Shown: in pieces, positions 1-6,355 of the stretch
How the letters are laid out: each line of letters begins with the position of its first letter
Position numbering within the stretch: position 1 is the stretch's first letter
Assembly (NCBI GenBank): GCA_903895005.1
Contig: CAITSH010000223.1
Coordinates: 1 to 10,471, forward strand
Direction: 5' to 3'
Source: an uncultured Pseudomonadota bacterium
GTDB lineage: Bacteria; Pseudomonadota; Gammaproteobacteria; Burkholderiales; SG8-39
DNA: 10,471 bases
Program-made: the position numbers and the translations under genes
Notes under the pieces: generated by a model
The model's input: the letters and a program-made list of their open reading frames with translations, nothing else
What the model was told of the DNA's origin: nothing
Databases searched by the model: none

Positions 1-588
1 CTTGGAATTGGATATCTCGATGAATACCTTTTCCTCCTGCTCGCCGAAAAACTCCACCTTGGCCACACCGGGCACGCGCAGCAATTCGGATCGCACGTGG
101 TCGGCGTATTTTTTCAGTTGCGCGTAATCAAAGCCGTCACCGGTGAGGGCGTAGATATTGCCGAAGGTATCGCCGAACTCGTCGTTGAAAAACGGGCCCT
201 GCACGCCGGCCGGCAGCGTTTGCGTGATGTCACCGATTTTCTTGCGCACCTGGTACCAGATGTTCGGCACCTCCGATGGCGGCGTGGAATCCTTGGCGAG
301 GAAAAACACCAGCGATTCGCCCGGCTTGGAATAGCTCCGCAGTACATCAACGTACGGCGCTTCCTGGAGTTTCTTTTCGATGCGGTCGGTGACCTGGTCG
401 GCCACTTCGCGCGCCGTCGCCCCCGGCCACAGTGTGCGCACGACCATGACCTTGAAGGTAAAGGGCGGGTCTTCGGATTGTCCGAGACGGTCATAGGAAA
501 ATACGCCCATAACGGCGAGCGCGATCATGAAATACAGCACCAGCCCGCGATGCGCAAGCGCCCATTCTGAAAGGTTGAAGTGTTTCAC
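1..588 (-). CDS. RND efflux transporter permease subunit, N-terminal part (runs off left edge)
   Basis: This is the first 196 codons of an AcrB-like (HAE1-type) resistance-nodulation-division inner-membrane pump, which exports drugs or other hydrophobic compounds using the proton gradient. The visible part has a short amphipathic start, a first membrane segment at about residues 15-31 (GLVLYFMIALAVMGVF), then the start of the periplasmic porter domain. Typical family stretches follow: GQSEDPPFTF (36-45), WPGATAREVADQV (54-66), FFNDEFGDTFGNIYAL (133-148) and RVPGVAKVEFFGEQEE (171-186). The pattern reminds me of the TriC/MexK branch, but I cannot confirm that here. The frame is open to base 1 with no stop, so about four fifths of the protein lies outside the window. 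The start is GTG at 588-586, with a purine-rich AGGGGA about 5 nt upstream. It lies 36 nt after the adaptor gene, so the two are very probably one operon. Confidence 0.93.
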   Translation of the reverse strand, partial: MKHFNLSEWALAHRGLVLYFMIALAVMGVFSYDRLGQSEDPPFTFKVMVVRTLWPGATAREVADQVTDRIEKKLQEAPYVDVLRSYSKPGESLVFFLAKDSTPPSEVPNIWYQVRKKIGDITQTLPAGVQGPFFNDEFGDTFGNIYALTGDGFDYAQLKKYADHVRSELLRVPGVAKVEFFGEQEEKVFIEISNSK

Positions 589-624
589 CGGTTCCCCTGC
601 CTCTGCCAGCGTGCGTTTGCGCGC

Positions 625-1755
625 TTACTTCGCAGCCGCTGCCGCCGGTACCACTGCGGGTGCAAGCGATGCGCCCGGCGCAGTGGAAGCGGCAGATGGG
701 TCGAGCGGCTTGACCACCTGCCCGGCGATCAGCTTGTGCACGCCGGCGCTCACCACCTGCTCACCGTTGGCAAGCCCTGAGGTCACGATGACGGCGCCTT
801 CGCGATACTCGCCGACCTTGACCGCACGCAACGCCACCTTGCCGCTCGCCGGGTCGAACACCCACACCGCCGGCGCGCCGGCCGATTCGGTCAGCGCCGT
901 CATCGGCAACACGGCGACCGTCGACGCCGAGGCGCCCTCGACGAGCACGTTGGCGGTCATGCCCAGCGCGACGCCCTCGTCGGCATCGGGCAGGCTGATC
1001 TTGACGGTGAAGGTGCGCGTGGTGGCATCCACACCGGGGGAGATTTCGCGAACGCGCGCGGCATGGATTTTTTCGGGGCTTGACCACAGGCTGACGGCAA
1101 GGCGCTTCGCGTTGCGCAGCGAGGCGAGCTTGTTCTCGGAGACATTGACCACGACTTCCTTTTCACGCGGCTGCGCCAGGCGCACCACCGCCTGCCCCGC
1201 CGCGACCACCTGCCCGGCCTCGGCGGAAACCGCCGTGATCACGCCGTCCTGGTCGGCAAGCAGGGTGGCGTAGCCGGCCTGGTTGCGACTCACGTCGTAT
1301 TGCGCCTGCGCCTGCTCGAGTTTGGCCTTGGCTGCGTTATGCGCGTTGAGTTTGCCCTCATACACAGTCTGGCTAACGAATTTTTTCTCCACCAGGTCGG
1401 CGTAGCGATCCAGTTCTGATTTTGCAAAGCCGTAGTCGGCGCGGTTTGCGGCGAGTGCCGCCTTGGCCGCTTCGGCATTGAGTTGCACATCCTGCGGATC
1501 AAGGCGCGCGAGCGCCTGGCCCTTTTTGACGCGGGCACCGGTATCGACCAGACGCGCAACAATCTTGCCTGCGATGCGAAAGCCAAGGTCTGCTTCGTGG
1601 CGCGCACGCACTTCGCCCGAGTAGACGTCCTGACCCAGCCCGGCACCGAGCACCACCTTTTGCAGCAGCACGGGTCGGATGACCTCGGCCTTTTGCTCGC
1701 CCGGGCCGCAGGCCGCAAGCAGCGCGGGCAAGACCAGCGCAACGATTATTCTCAT
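625..1755 (-). CDS. RND efflux periplasmic adaptor subunit (membrane fusion protein), lipoprotein
   Basis: A 376-residue HlyD/AcrA-type periplasmic adaptor that would link the RND pump to an outer-membrane channel. It opens with a lipoprotein signal peptide (MRIIVALVLPALLAAC), placing the acylated cysteine at residue 16. A lipoyl/barrel-sandwich half follows (about 47-90, with DLGFRIAGKI and GARVKKGQALARLD). Next is a helical hairpin rich in Ala, Lys and Gln (about 91-160), then the second lipoyl half (DGVITAVSAEAGQVVAAGQAV, 170-190), a beta-barrel with the family segment ISPGVDATTRTFTVKI (238-253), and a membrane-proximal domain to about 350. The last 25 residues are a low-complexity Ala/Pro/Ser tail. 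The frame is open 12 codons further upstream, but that extension would hide the signal peptide; the ATG at 1755-1753 has a G-rich stretch (TGGGGG) just upstream. Substrate is unknown. First gene of the operon; expression is probably controlled by the tandem operators at 1904-1954. Confidence 0.93.
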   Translation of the reverse strand: MRIIVALVLPALLAACGPGEQKAEVIRPVLLQKVVLGAGLGQDVYSGEVRARHEADLGFRIAGKIVARLVDTGARVKKGQALARLDPQDVQLNAEAAKAALAANRADYGFAKSELDRYADLVEKKFVSQTVYEGKLNAHNAAKAKLEQAQAQYDVSRNQAGYATLLADQDGVITAVSAEAGQVVAAGQAVVRLAQPREKEVVVNVSENKLASLRNAKRLAVSLWSSPEKIHAARVREISPGVDATTRTFTVKISLPDADEGVALGMTANVLVEGASASTVAVLPMTALTESAGAPAVWVFDPASGKVALRAVKVGEYREGAVIVTSGLANGEQVVSAGVHKLIAGQVVKPLDPSAASTAPGASLAPAVVPAAAAAK

Positions 1756-1779
1756 GAAGCCCCCAGATGTTCCGACACT

Positions 1780-1795
1780 CCAAGGTACCAAGGTA
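1780..1795. repeat. 8-bp tandem repeat in efflux leader
   Basis: CCAAGGTA occurs twice in immediate succession and is followed by CC, so that two GGTACC palindromes lie 2 bp apart. The array is about 25-40 nt upstream of the adaptor start codon, within the predicted mRNA leader. Only two copies are present. Confidence 0.8.
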
Positions 1796-1903
1796 CCGGT
1801 GGATCAATTTACCTGTGTACTGTGGATCGACGTACCGTGTGCCGCAGTGTTCGAACAGGCCGCGCCTGCCGTGCCAACGCTCCGCTCGTGGATGCGCAGC
1901 CCG

Positions 1904-1925
1904 TTACTGACCGTAAAGTCAGTAA
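1904..1925. promoter_or_regulatory. operator dyad 2, at the predicted transcription start
   Basis: A perfect inverted repeat TTACTGAC-N6-GTCAGTAA with 8-bp arms. It begins immediately downstream of the -10 box and spans the predicted start site near 1924. Its centre is 31 bp from that of the dyad at 1937-1954, about three helical turns, so the two would present the same face of the DNA. This is probably the stronger of the two sites, because its arms are perfect. Confidence 0.7.
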
Positions 1926-1930
1926 TCGGC

Positions 1931-1960
1931 ATGATAAATGACCGCCGGGTCAGTTGTAAA
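1931..1960 (-). promoter_or_regulatory. sigma70-type promoter of the RND efflux operon
   Basis: Reading the minus strand, a -35 box TTTACA (1960-1955, 5 of 6 to consensus) and a -10 box TATCAT (1936-1931, 5 of 6) are separated by 18 bp. The predicted transcription start is near 1924, leaving a leader of roughly 170 nt before the adaptor ATG at 1755. The spacer is entirely filled by a dyad operator. This is a prediction from the sequence alone. Confidence 0.7.
1937..1954. promoter_or_regulatory. operator dyad 1, in the -35/-10 spacer
   Basis: The half sites AATGAC and GTCAGT flank a 6-bp centre (AATGAC-N6-GTCAGT); the inner TGACC/GGTCA arms are perfect. It occupies exactly the 18 bases between the promoter boxes, where a bound repressor would exclude RNA polymerase. 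It shares its half-site design and spacing with the dyad at 1904-1925. TetR/AcrR-family repressors often bind sites of this size in front of RND operons; which protein binds here is unknown. Confidence 0.65.
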
Positions 1961-1985
1961 TAGGCCATCATCCGGAATTCCCTCG

Positions 1986-2026
1986 ATCGGCTGGAAACCG
2001 TTGCCAGGCAAGGCTTTCCAGCCGAT
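1986..2026. repeat. 12-bp perfect inverted repeat with inner hairpin
   Basis: ATCGGCTGGAAA (1986-1997) pairs with TTTCCAGCCGAT (2015-2026). The 17-nt loop itself contains TTGCC-A-GGCAA. The structure lies 86 nt downstream of the argE stop and upstream of the efflux promoter. Neither strand has a T-tract after the stem, so it is not a canonical intrinsic terminator. It could still stabilise the argE mRNA end or act as a factor-assisted terminator. Confidence 0.75.
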
Positions 2027-2111
2027 GTTCGCGATGACGACGCGCTGATTTTTGCCGTTTTAGTTGGGTCGGGTGATTGGCTTTAAGCGGTCAGGTGCGC
2101 GGTGATAGGCT

Positions 2112-3266
2112 TCAGCTGCCCGGCAACACCAGTCGCCGCAAAAAGTCTTCGCAGGCTGCCACCTGGCTCACCTCAACATACTCGTCGGGCTTGTGTGCCT
2201 GCTCGATCGACCCGGGACCGCACACGATCGCGGCCATGCCAAGTTCCTGGAACAATCCAGCCTCTGTGCCGAAACTGACCTTGCCCGAAACCGATGTGAG
2301 ACAACCACACAATGCGCGCGCGACCTGGGCAAAACTCTTGTTCTCGGCATCGGTGAGCGCCGGATAATCGGAGAGCGGATGCCATACAAACGCGGCGCCG
2401 GGGAACACGGCGCGCATTTCGGGCAGCAGCGCGGTTTCGGCGTAATGTTTCACCTCGGCGAGAAAAGCCTCCGGATCCTGTTGCGGCAAAAACCGGAACT
2501 CGAATGAAAAGCTGCATTCCTTGGGCACGATATTGAGCGCGACACCGCCCCTGATCACGCCGGTGTGCACGGTGGCGTACGGCGGCGTGTAGTCGGCGTC
2601 AAAAGGGCCGTCTTCGCGAAATCGCCTTGCCGCTTTCTTGAGGTAGGTGACCACCTCGGCTGCAGCTTCAACCGCGTTCACACCGGTGTGCGTCAGGGCC
2701 GAATGGCATTCGAGACCCTTCACTTCGCAACGCACGGACAGCTTGCCCTTGTGTGCGACGATCACCTGCATGTCGGTGGGTTCGCCGACCACGCAGCGTT
2801 GCGGGCGCACCGGCATGCCGCGCATTTGCGTAATCAGACGCTTGGCACCGAGCATGCCGACCTCTTCGTCATACGACAGCGCCAGGTGCACGGGCAGGGC
2901 CGCCGCCGGACGCGCGAGAAACTCAGGGGCAAGCGCGAGGCAGCACGCGATGAAGGACTTCATGTCGGCGGTGCCGCGGCCGTAGTAGCGGCCGTCACGT
3001 TCAACCAGTGCAAACGGGTCGCTGGTCCAGGCCTGCCCCTCCACCGGCACGCAATCGGTATGGCCCGAAAGCATGATGCCGCCGATGTCCTCGCGCCCGA
3101 GCGTGGCATAAAGGTTGGCCTTGCCGCCGGACTCGTCGGTGACAAGGCGCGAGGGCACGCCGAGGCGGTCTAGGTAATCGCGCACAAAGTTGATCAGCGC
3201 GAGATTGGAATTGCGGCTGGTCGTATCAAACGCGACCAGCTTTTCCAGCAGTTCCCGGCTCGTCAT
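2112..3266 (-). CDS. argE: acetylornithine deacetylase (ArgE-like, peptidase family M20)
   Basis: A 384-residue cytosolic metallohydrolase. ArgE removes the acetyl group from N2-acetylornithine to give ornithine in arginine synthesis; relatives act on other N-acyl amino acids. The M20 di-metal motifs are present: SGHTD with His69 and Asp71, GRGTADMKSF with Asp101, the catalytic pair Glu134-Glu135 in SYDEEVGMLG, GEPT with Glu162, and a C-terminal histidine at about 358 in IEQAHKPDEY. The dimerisation (lid) domain lies roughly at 170-280. Length matches E. coli ArgE. The ATG at 3266 has AAGGGGA about 8 nt upstream. It follows the solute-binding protein gene by 37 nt and is probably co-transcribed with it. 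That neighbour is not an arginine gene, so a role in using imported peptides or N-acyl amino acids is a fair alternative to biosynthesis. Confidence 0.9.
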   Translation of the reverse strand: MTSRELLEKLVAFDTTSRNSNLALINFVRDYLDRLGVPSRLVTDESGGKANLYATLGREDIGGIMLSGHTDCVPVEGQAWTSDPFALVERDGRYYGRGTADMKSFIACCLALAPEFLARPAAALPVHLALSYDEEVGMLGAKRLITQMRGMPVRPQRCVVGEPTDMQVIVAHKGKLSVRCEVKGLECHSALTHTGVNAVEAAAEVVTYLKKAARRFREDGPFDADYTPPYATVHTGVIRGGVALNIVPKECSFSFEFRFLPQQDPEAFLAEVKHYAETALLPEMRAVFPGAAFVWHPLSDYPALTDAENKSFAQVARALCGCLTSVSGKVSFGTEAGLFQELGMAAIVCGPGSIEQAHKPDEYVEVSQVAACEDFLRRLVLPGS

Positions 3267-3303
3267 GGCATCGTCCCCTTCGGCATAGCGATTCGTCGCG
3301 ACC

Positions 3304-4890
3304 TCAGTTGGCCGGACGAATGTCCATCGCCAGCGTGTACTGGTCGGCGCGCGCCTGGTACTTGAGATTTTTTTTCATGCCCCAGGTGCTCACCTCGTAG
3401 TGCAGCGGAATCACGGCCAGTTCGCCGATGGCGATCTCGGCGGCCTCGGCGAGCAGCGCGGCGCGCTTGGTGTCGTCCAGGGTGGCCAGCGCCTGCTCGG
3501 TCAGCGCATCGACCTTCGCGTTGGAATAGCGCCCCCGATTGGCGGTGCCAAACCCCAGTTGCGCGTTGTAGGTGTGGATGAAGGAGCGCAGCGGCGAGGA
3601 GGTCTCACCGGAGTCCGCGCCCCAGCCCACCAGCATCAGGCTGAAATCGAGCTTGGAGGCGCGCGTGAAAAATACGCTCGATGGCATGGTCTCGACCTTG
3701 GCGTCAATGTTCACGCGGCGCAGCAGTTGCGCCACGGTCTGCACGATTTTTTCATCGTTGATGTAGCGGTTGTTCGGCCCGTGCACGGTGAGCCTGAAGC
3801 CGTTAGGGTAGCCGGCCTCGGCCATCAGCTTGCGCCAGGCGTCGGGGTCATATTTTTCCGGCTTTAGCTTTTTGCTGGTGCCAAAAAAGAACTCGGGTAA
3901 CAACTGCCCCGCGGGCACCGCCTTGCCTTCCATGACGCGCGCAACGATGGCCTCGCGGCTCATTGCCAGCGACATCGCCTTGCGCACGCGAACATCGCGC
4001 AGCGGGTTGGTGTCGAGCATCGGCTGACCGGCGTTGTCGGTGACAAAGGGCGAATTTTTTTCGCGTCCAGTGTCGATGTGCAAAAAGATCAGCCGGTTGG
4101 AAATGCCCGAGGAGACGTTGAAGTTCTTGTCCTTTTCAAGTTGCGCCACATCGGCGGTGGGCACGCTCTCGATGAAATCGACACCGCCCGATAGCAGCGC
4201 CGCGACGCGCGCCGCCGGGTTCACGATGACCTTGAAGGTGATCTTGTCCCATGGCTCGCGACCGCCCCAATACTTGTCATTCACGGCGACGACAATGCGC
4301 TCGCCCGGAACGTACTCGACAAACTTGTACGGGCCGGTGCCGATGGCGGCCTTGCCGGAGTTGTAGTCTGCGGTGGTCGCTTTTTCACCGAATTTGCGCG
4401 ATACGATGGCAACGGCGCTGATGTCATTGGGAAACGTCGGCGCGGGTTTTGCAGTCTTGATATGGATGAGATAGGGATTCTTGACCTCGATCACCATGTC
4501 CTTGGGAACGTAGGTGCCAAACGACGAGGGGCTGTTCGGGACATCGGGCGCGCGCTTGAGGGTGAACACCACATCGTCGGCGGTAAAGTCGGATCCGTCG
4601 TGCCACTTCACACCCTTGCGCAGCTGCACCTCCCAGGTGGTGTCGTTGATTCCCTTCCATGACGTGGCAAGACCCGGCGTGAGCTTTTGCTTTGCGTCAC
4701 TGCGGATAAGCGGATCGAAGATGTGACGACCCATTGAGGTGTTGGGAATGTAGACGTGAAAATGCGGATCGAGCGAGGTGATGGCCGCGCCAAGCGCGAC
4801 GGTGAGGTCGCGCGCAGCGGCAGCTGCCGGCAGTGCAATGATGATCAGGGCGGCGAGGAGTCTGCCCGGCAAGCGGCGAAGAGGGTGCAT
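3304..4890 (-). CDS. ABC transporter substrate-binding protein, family 5 (peptide/DppA-OppA type)
   Basis: A 528-residue periplasmic solute-binding protein of the type that captures peptides, nickel or similar ligands for an ABC importer. It has an N-terminal signal peptide (Arg-rich start, hydrophobic 10-20, likely cleavage after the Ala run near residue 26). Family 5 signatures follow: an early DPHF segment (41-44), QLRKGVKWHDGSDFTADDVVFTL (89-111), GTGPYKFVEYVPGE (184-197) with NDKYWGG (204-210), and LRDVRVRKAMSLAMSREAI about halfway. There is no lipobox, so it should be soluble, as is usual in Gram-negatives. A CGGAG Shine-Dalgarno lies about 6 nt before the ATG at 4890. No permease or ATPase genes are adjacent: the next gene downstream is argE and upstream is the rplS terminator. 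The ligand cannot be told from the sequence. Confidence 0.9.
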   Translation of the reverse strand: MHPLRRLPGRLLAALIIIALPAAAAARDLTVALGAAITSLDPHFHVYIPNTSMGRHIFDPLIRSDAKQKLTPGLATSWKGINDTTWEVQLRKGVKWHDGSDFTADDVVFTLKRAPDVPNSPSSFGTYVPKDMVIEVKNPYLIHIKTAKPAPTFPNDISAVAIVSRKFGEKATTADYNSGKAAIGTGPYKFVEYVPGERIVVAVNDKYWGGREPWDKITFKVIVNPAARVAALLSGGVDFIESVPTADVAQLEKDKNFNVSSGISNRLIFLHIDTGREKNSPFVTDNAGQPMLDTNPLRDVRVRKAMSLAMSREAIVARVMEGKAVPAGQLLPEFFFGTSKKLKPEKYDPDAWRKLMAEAGYPNGFRLTVHGPNNRYINDEKIVQTVAQLLRRVNIDAKVETMPSSVFFTRASKLDFSLMLVGWGADSGETSSPLRSFIHTYNAQLGFGTANRGRYSNAKVDALTEQALATLDDTKRAALLAEAAEIAIGELAVIPLHYEVSTWGMKKNLKYQARADQYTLAMDIRPAN

Positions 4891-4931
4891 CGATAACTCC
4901 GGACTGAGGTGGGATGTACCCAGTCTACAAG

Positions 4932-4958
4932 AAAAAAAACCTCGCTTCGCATCGAAGC
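4932..4958 (-). terminator. possible weak terminator or leader hairpin before the binding-protein gene
   Basis: On the minus strand GCTTCG-ATG-CGAAGC (4958-4944) is followed by GAGG and then eight T residues (4939-4932), about 40 nt before the binding-protein start codon. The 4-nt gap between stem and T-run and the short stem make it a poor match to a standard intrinsic terminator. It may be a second stop for rplS read-through or a leader element. Confidence 0.35.
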
Positions 4959-5002
4959 ACTATTTGGCGGCACGCTTTGCAGTTTGAGACCCTGCACCAA
5001 TG

Positions 5003-5030
5003 AAAAAGGGACGCCGGAGCGTCCCTTTTT
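5003..5030 (-). terminator. intrinsic terminator after rplS
   Basis: A perfect 12-bp stem, AAAAAGGGACGC / GCGTCCCTTTTT, around a CGGA tetraloop (minus-strand loop TCCG). It ends in a T-run on either strand, so it could work in both directions. It lies 60 nt beyond the rplS stop codon and ends the rpsP-rimM-trmD-rplS transcript. Flanking GCACC (4994-4998) and GGTGC (5031-5035) could extend the stem past a small bulge. Confidence 0.9.
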
Positions 5031-5048
5031 GGTGCACTTTTGGTGCAC
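5027..5048. repeat. 11-bp tandem repeat beside the rplS terminator
   Basis: TTTTGGTGCAC is repeated twice back to back (5027-5037 and 5038-5048) and is followed by a further related ACGTGCA. Each unit contains the palindrome GTGCAC. The first copy overlaps the terminator arm. Confidence 0.85.
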
Positions 5049-5058
5049 ACGTGCAGCC

Positions 5059-5078
5059 CGCCCCGCGCGAACGGGGCG
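5059..5078. repeat. GC-rich hairpin in the rplS 3' region
   Basis: CGCCCCG (5059-5065) pairs with CGGGGCG (5072-5078) around a 6-nt loop. It starts 12 nt after the rplS stop codon and precedes the main terminator. There is no T-tract, so it is more likely a 3' mRNA structure than a terminator. Confidence 0.6.
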
Positions 5079-5090
5079 CGGCGAAAAGGC

Positions 5091-5522
5091 TCAGGCCTTT
5101 TCTGCTGGCTCTGCGACTGCAGCGGGTGCGGTGGCGGCAACAGCAGCCGCCTTGGCACCGGGAACCCGAGCGGTGAGTGTTTCGCGGATACGCGCAGACT
5201 TGCCCGAACGGTCGCGCAGGTAGTAAAGCTTGGCGCGGCGCACGTCGCCCTTGCGCTTGACTTCGATCGACGCGATCAGCGGCGAGTAAGTCTGGAAGGT
5301 ACGCTCGACGCCCTCACCCGAGGAGATCTTGCGAACGGTGAACGCGGAGTTGAGGCCGCGGTTGCGCTTGGCGATGACCACGCCCTCGTAGGCCTGGATA
5401 CGCTTGCGCTCGCCTTCCTTCACGTTGACGTTGACGATCACCGTGTCGCCGGGGGCGAATACCGGGATGGTCTTGCCGAGGCGCGCGATTTCTTCCTGCT
5501 CGAGTTGCTCAATCAGATTCAT
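5091..5522 (-). CDS. rplS: 50S ribosomal protein L19
   Basis: L19 sits at the 30S-50S subunit interface of the ribosome. The protein shows the whole family pattern: [15 protein letters not shown] at the start, [29 protein letters not shown] (22-50), [11 protein letters not shown] (71-81) and [18 protein letters not shown] (95-112). I take the ATG at 5522 (143 residues). The ATG two codons upstream at 5528 is only 2 nt from the GAAGGG Shine-Dalgarno, whereas 5522 is at the usual 8 nt, and L19 normally starts MNLI. The core ends near residue 115. It is followed by about 27 residues of Ala/Pro/Val/Glu tail, longer than the short end of E. coli L19. Last gene of the rpsP operon, 59 nt (53 nt to the upper ATG) after trmD, and followed by a strong terminator. 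Confidence 0.96.
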   Translation of the reverse strand: MNLIEQLEQEEIARLGKTIPVFAPGDTVIVNVNVKEGERKRIQAYEGVVIAKRNRGLNSAFTVRKISSGEGVERTFQTYSPLIASIEVKRKGDVRRAKLYYLRDRSGKSARIRETLTARVPGAKAAAVAATAPAAVAEPAEKA

Positions 5523-5581
5523 CTTCATTTCCCTTCATCGTTTCGACCCAGGAACCGACCTTTCACCCTCAGCAACAAGGT

Positions 5582-6334
5582 TCAGGCCTTACCCTGCTCG
5601 TTTTGGTCCCGCCGGAATTCCTCCAGCAGGCTCTTTTCGGTCTGTGAGAGGCCCCGGCTTTCAAGAAGCTCGGGGCGTCGCAGCCATGTTCTTCCAACGG
5701 CTTGCTTCAACCTCCAGCGTGTGATGTCCGCATGGTTGCCCGACAACAGCACCGGCGGCACACCCTCACCCTGGTACAACTCTGGCCGCGTGTACTGCGG
5801 CCCTTCCAGCAGTCCGGCGGAAAATGAATCCTGCGCCGCCGAACCTTCATCATTCAACACCCCGGGCAAATGTCGCACGCAGGCGTCGATCAATACCATC
5901 GCGGCCAGTTCGCCGCCCGAGAGCACGTAATCGCCGATGGACACTTCCTCATCCACCACCCGCGCAAACAACCTCTCGTCAATACCTTCGTAACGCCCGC
6001 ACAGCAACACCAGCCTGGGCTCGGTTGCCAGCGCGATCACCTTCTTGTGATCCAGCACCGGCCCCTGCGGCGAAAGGTAGATCACTTTCGCCCGGCCCTG
6101 CCCCGCCGCTTGCGCCGCGTTCACTGCTTTTTCCAGCGGGTCGGCCAGCATCACCATCCCCGGTCCGCCCCCGTATGGCCTGTCATCGACCGTACGGTGA
6201 TTATCCGTTGTGAAATCGCGCGGATTCCACGTCCTCAATCCAAACCGTCCCTGCTCTTTCGCGCGCCGCGTTATGCCCGACTCGGACACCGCCGCAAACA
6301 TCTCGGGGAACAGCGTGATGCAATCAAACTGCAT
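5582..6334 (-). CDS. trmD: tRNA (guanine-N1-)-methyltransferase, m1G37
   Basis: TrmD uses S-adenosylmethionine to methylate N1 of G37 next to the anticodon, which prevents +1 frameshifting. The 250 residues match the family length. The sequence shows [26 protein letters not shown] (37-62), and the three trefoil-knot loops that bind SAM: YLSPQGP (86-92), [12 protein letters not shown] (110-121) and [14 protein letters not shown] (133-146). Arg154 and Asp169, the catalytic residues of the E. coli enzyme, are present at the same numbers. The ATG at 6334 lies 21 nt after the rimM stop and has no good Shine-Dalgarno, only GGCGGG. Weak initiation fits the known low output of TrmD relative to the ribosomal proteins of this operon in E. 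coli; that it applies here is inference. Confidence 0.97.
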   Translation of the reverse strand: MQFDCITLFPEMFAAVSESGITRRAKEQGRFGLRTWNPRDFTTDNHRTVDDRPYGGGPGMVMLADPLEKAVNAAQAAGQGRAKVIYLSPQGPVLDHKKVIALATEPRLVLLCGRYEGIDERLFARVVDEEVSIGDYVLSGGELAAMVLIDACVRHLPGVLNDEGSAAQDSFSAGLLEGPQYTRPELYQGEGVPPVLLSGNHADITRWRLKQAVGRTWLRRPELLESRGLSQTEKSLLEEFRRDQNEQGKA

Positions 6335-6355
6335 CGCCGGCCCGCCGCAGGAGGC

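Larger units (their letters stand above)
1756..2111. other. intergenic region and 5' leader between argE and the efflux operon
   Basis: About 356 bases without a convincing gene. It holds the efflux promoter and two dyad operators (1904-1960), a leader of about 170 nt between the predicted start site and the adaptor, a short tandem repeat (1780-1795), and a 12-bp inverted repeat (1986-2026) between argE and the promoter. A 42-codon minus-strand frame (1932-1804) exists, but its start codon overlaps the -10 box and I do not call it a gene. No regulator gene is present here, so a TetR-like repressor, if any, is encoded elsewhere. Confidence 0.7.

Noticed and set aside
527..1273. A 248-codon plus-strand frame opposite the efflux adaptor and permease
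   Set aside because: Its Ser/Thr/Ala-rich product mirrors the codons of the adaptor gene on the other strand, and there is no ribosome-binding site or domain.
625..1791. The longer adaptor reading frame with 12 extra N-terminal residues
   Set aside because: The extension would bury the clear lipoprotein signal peptide; the ATG at 1755 is the better start.
1804..1932. A 42-codon minus-strand frame in the efflux leader region, starting MPITDFTVSNGLRIHE
   Set aside because: Its ATG overlaps the predicted -10 box, so that promoter cannot express it, and it lacks a Shine-Dalgarno. The faint likeness to an alpha/beta-hydrolase start is too short to support a gene remnant.
5523..5528. Upstream ATG of rplS two codons earlier
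   Set aside because: It is only 2 nt from the Shine-Dalgarno, while the ATG at 5522 has normal spacing and gives the usual MNLI start. The choice changes only two residues.
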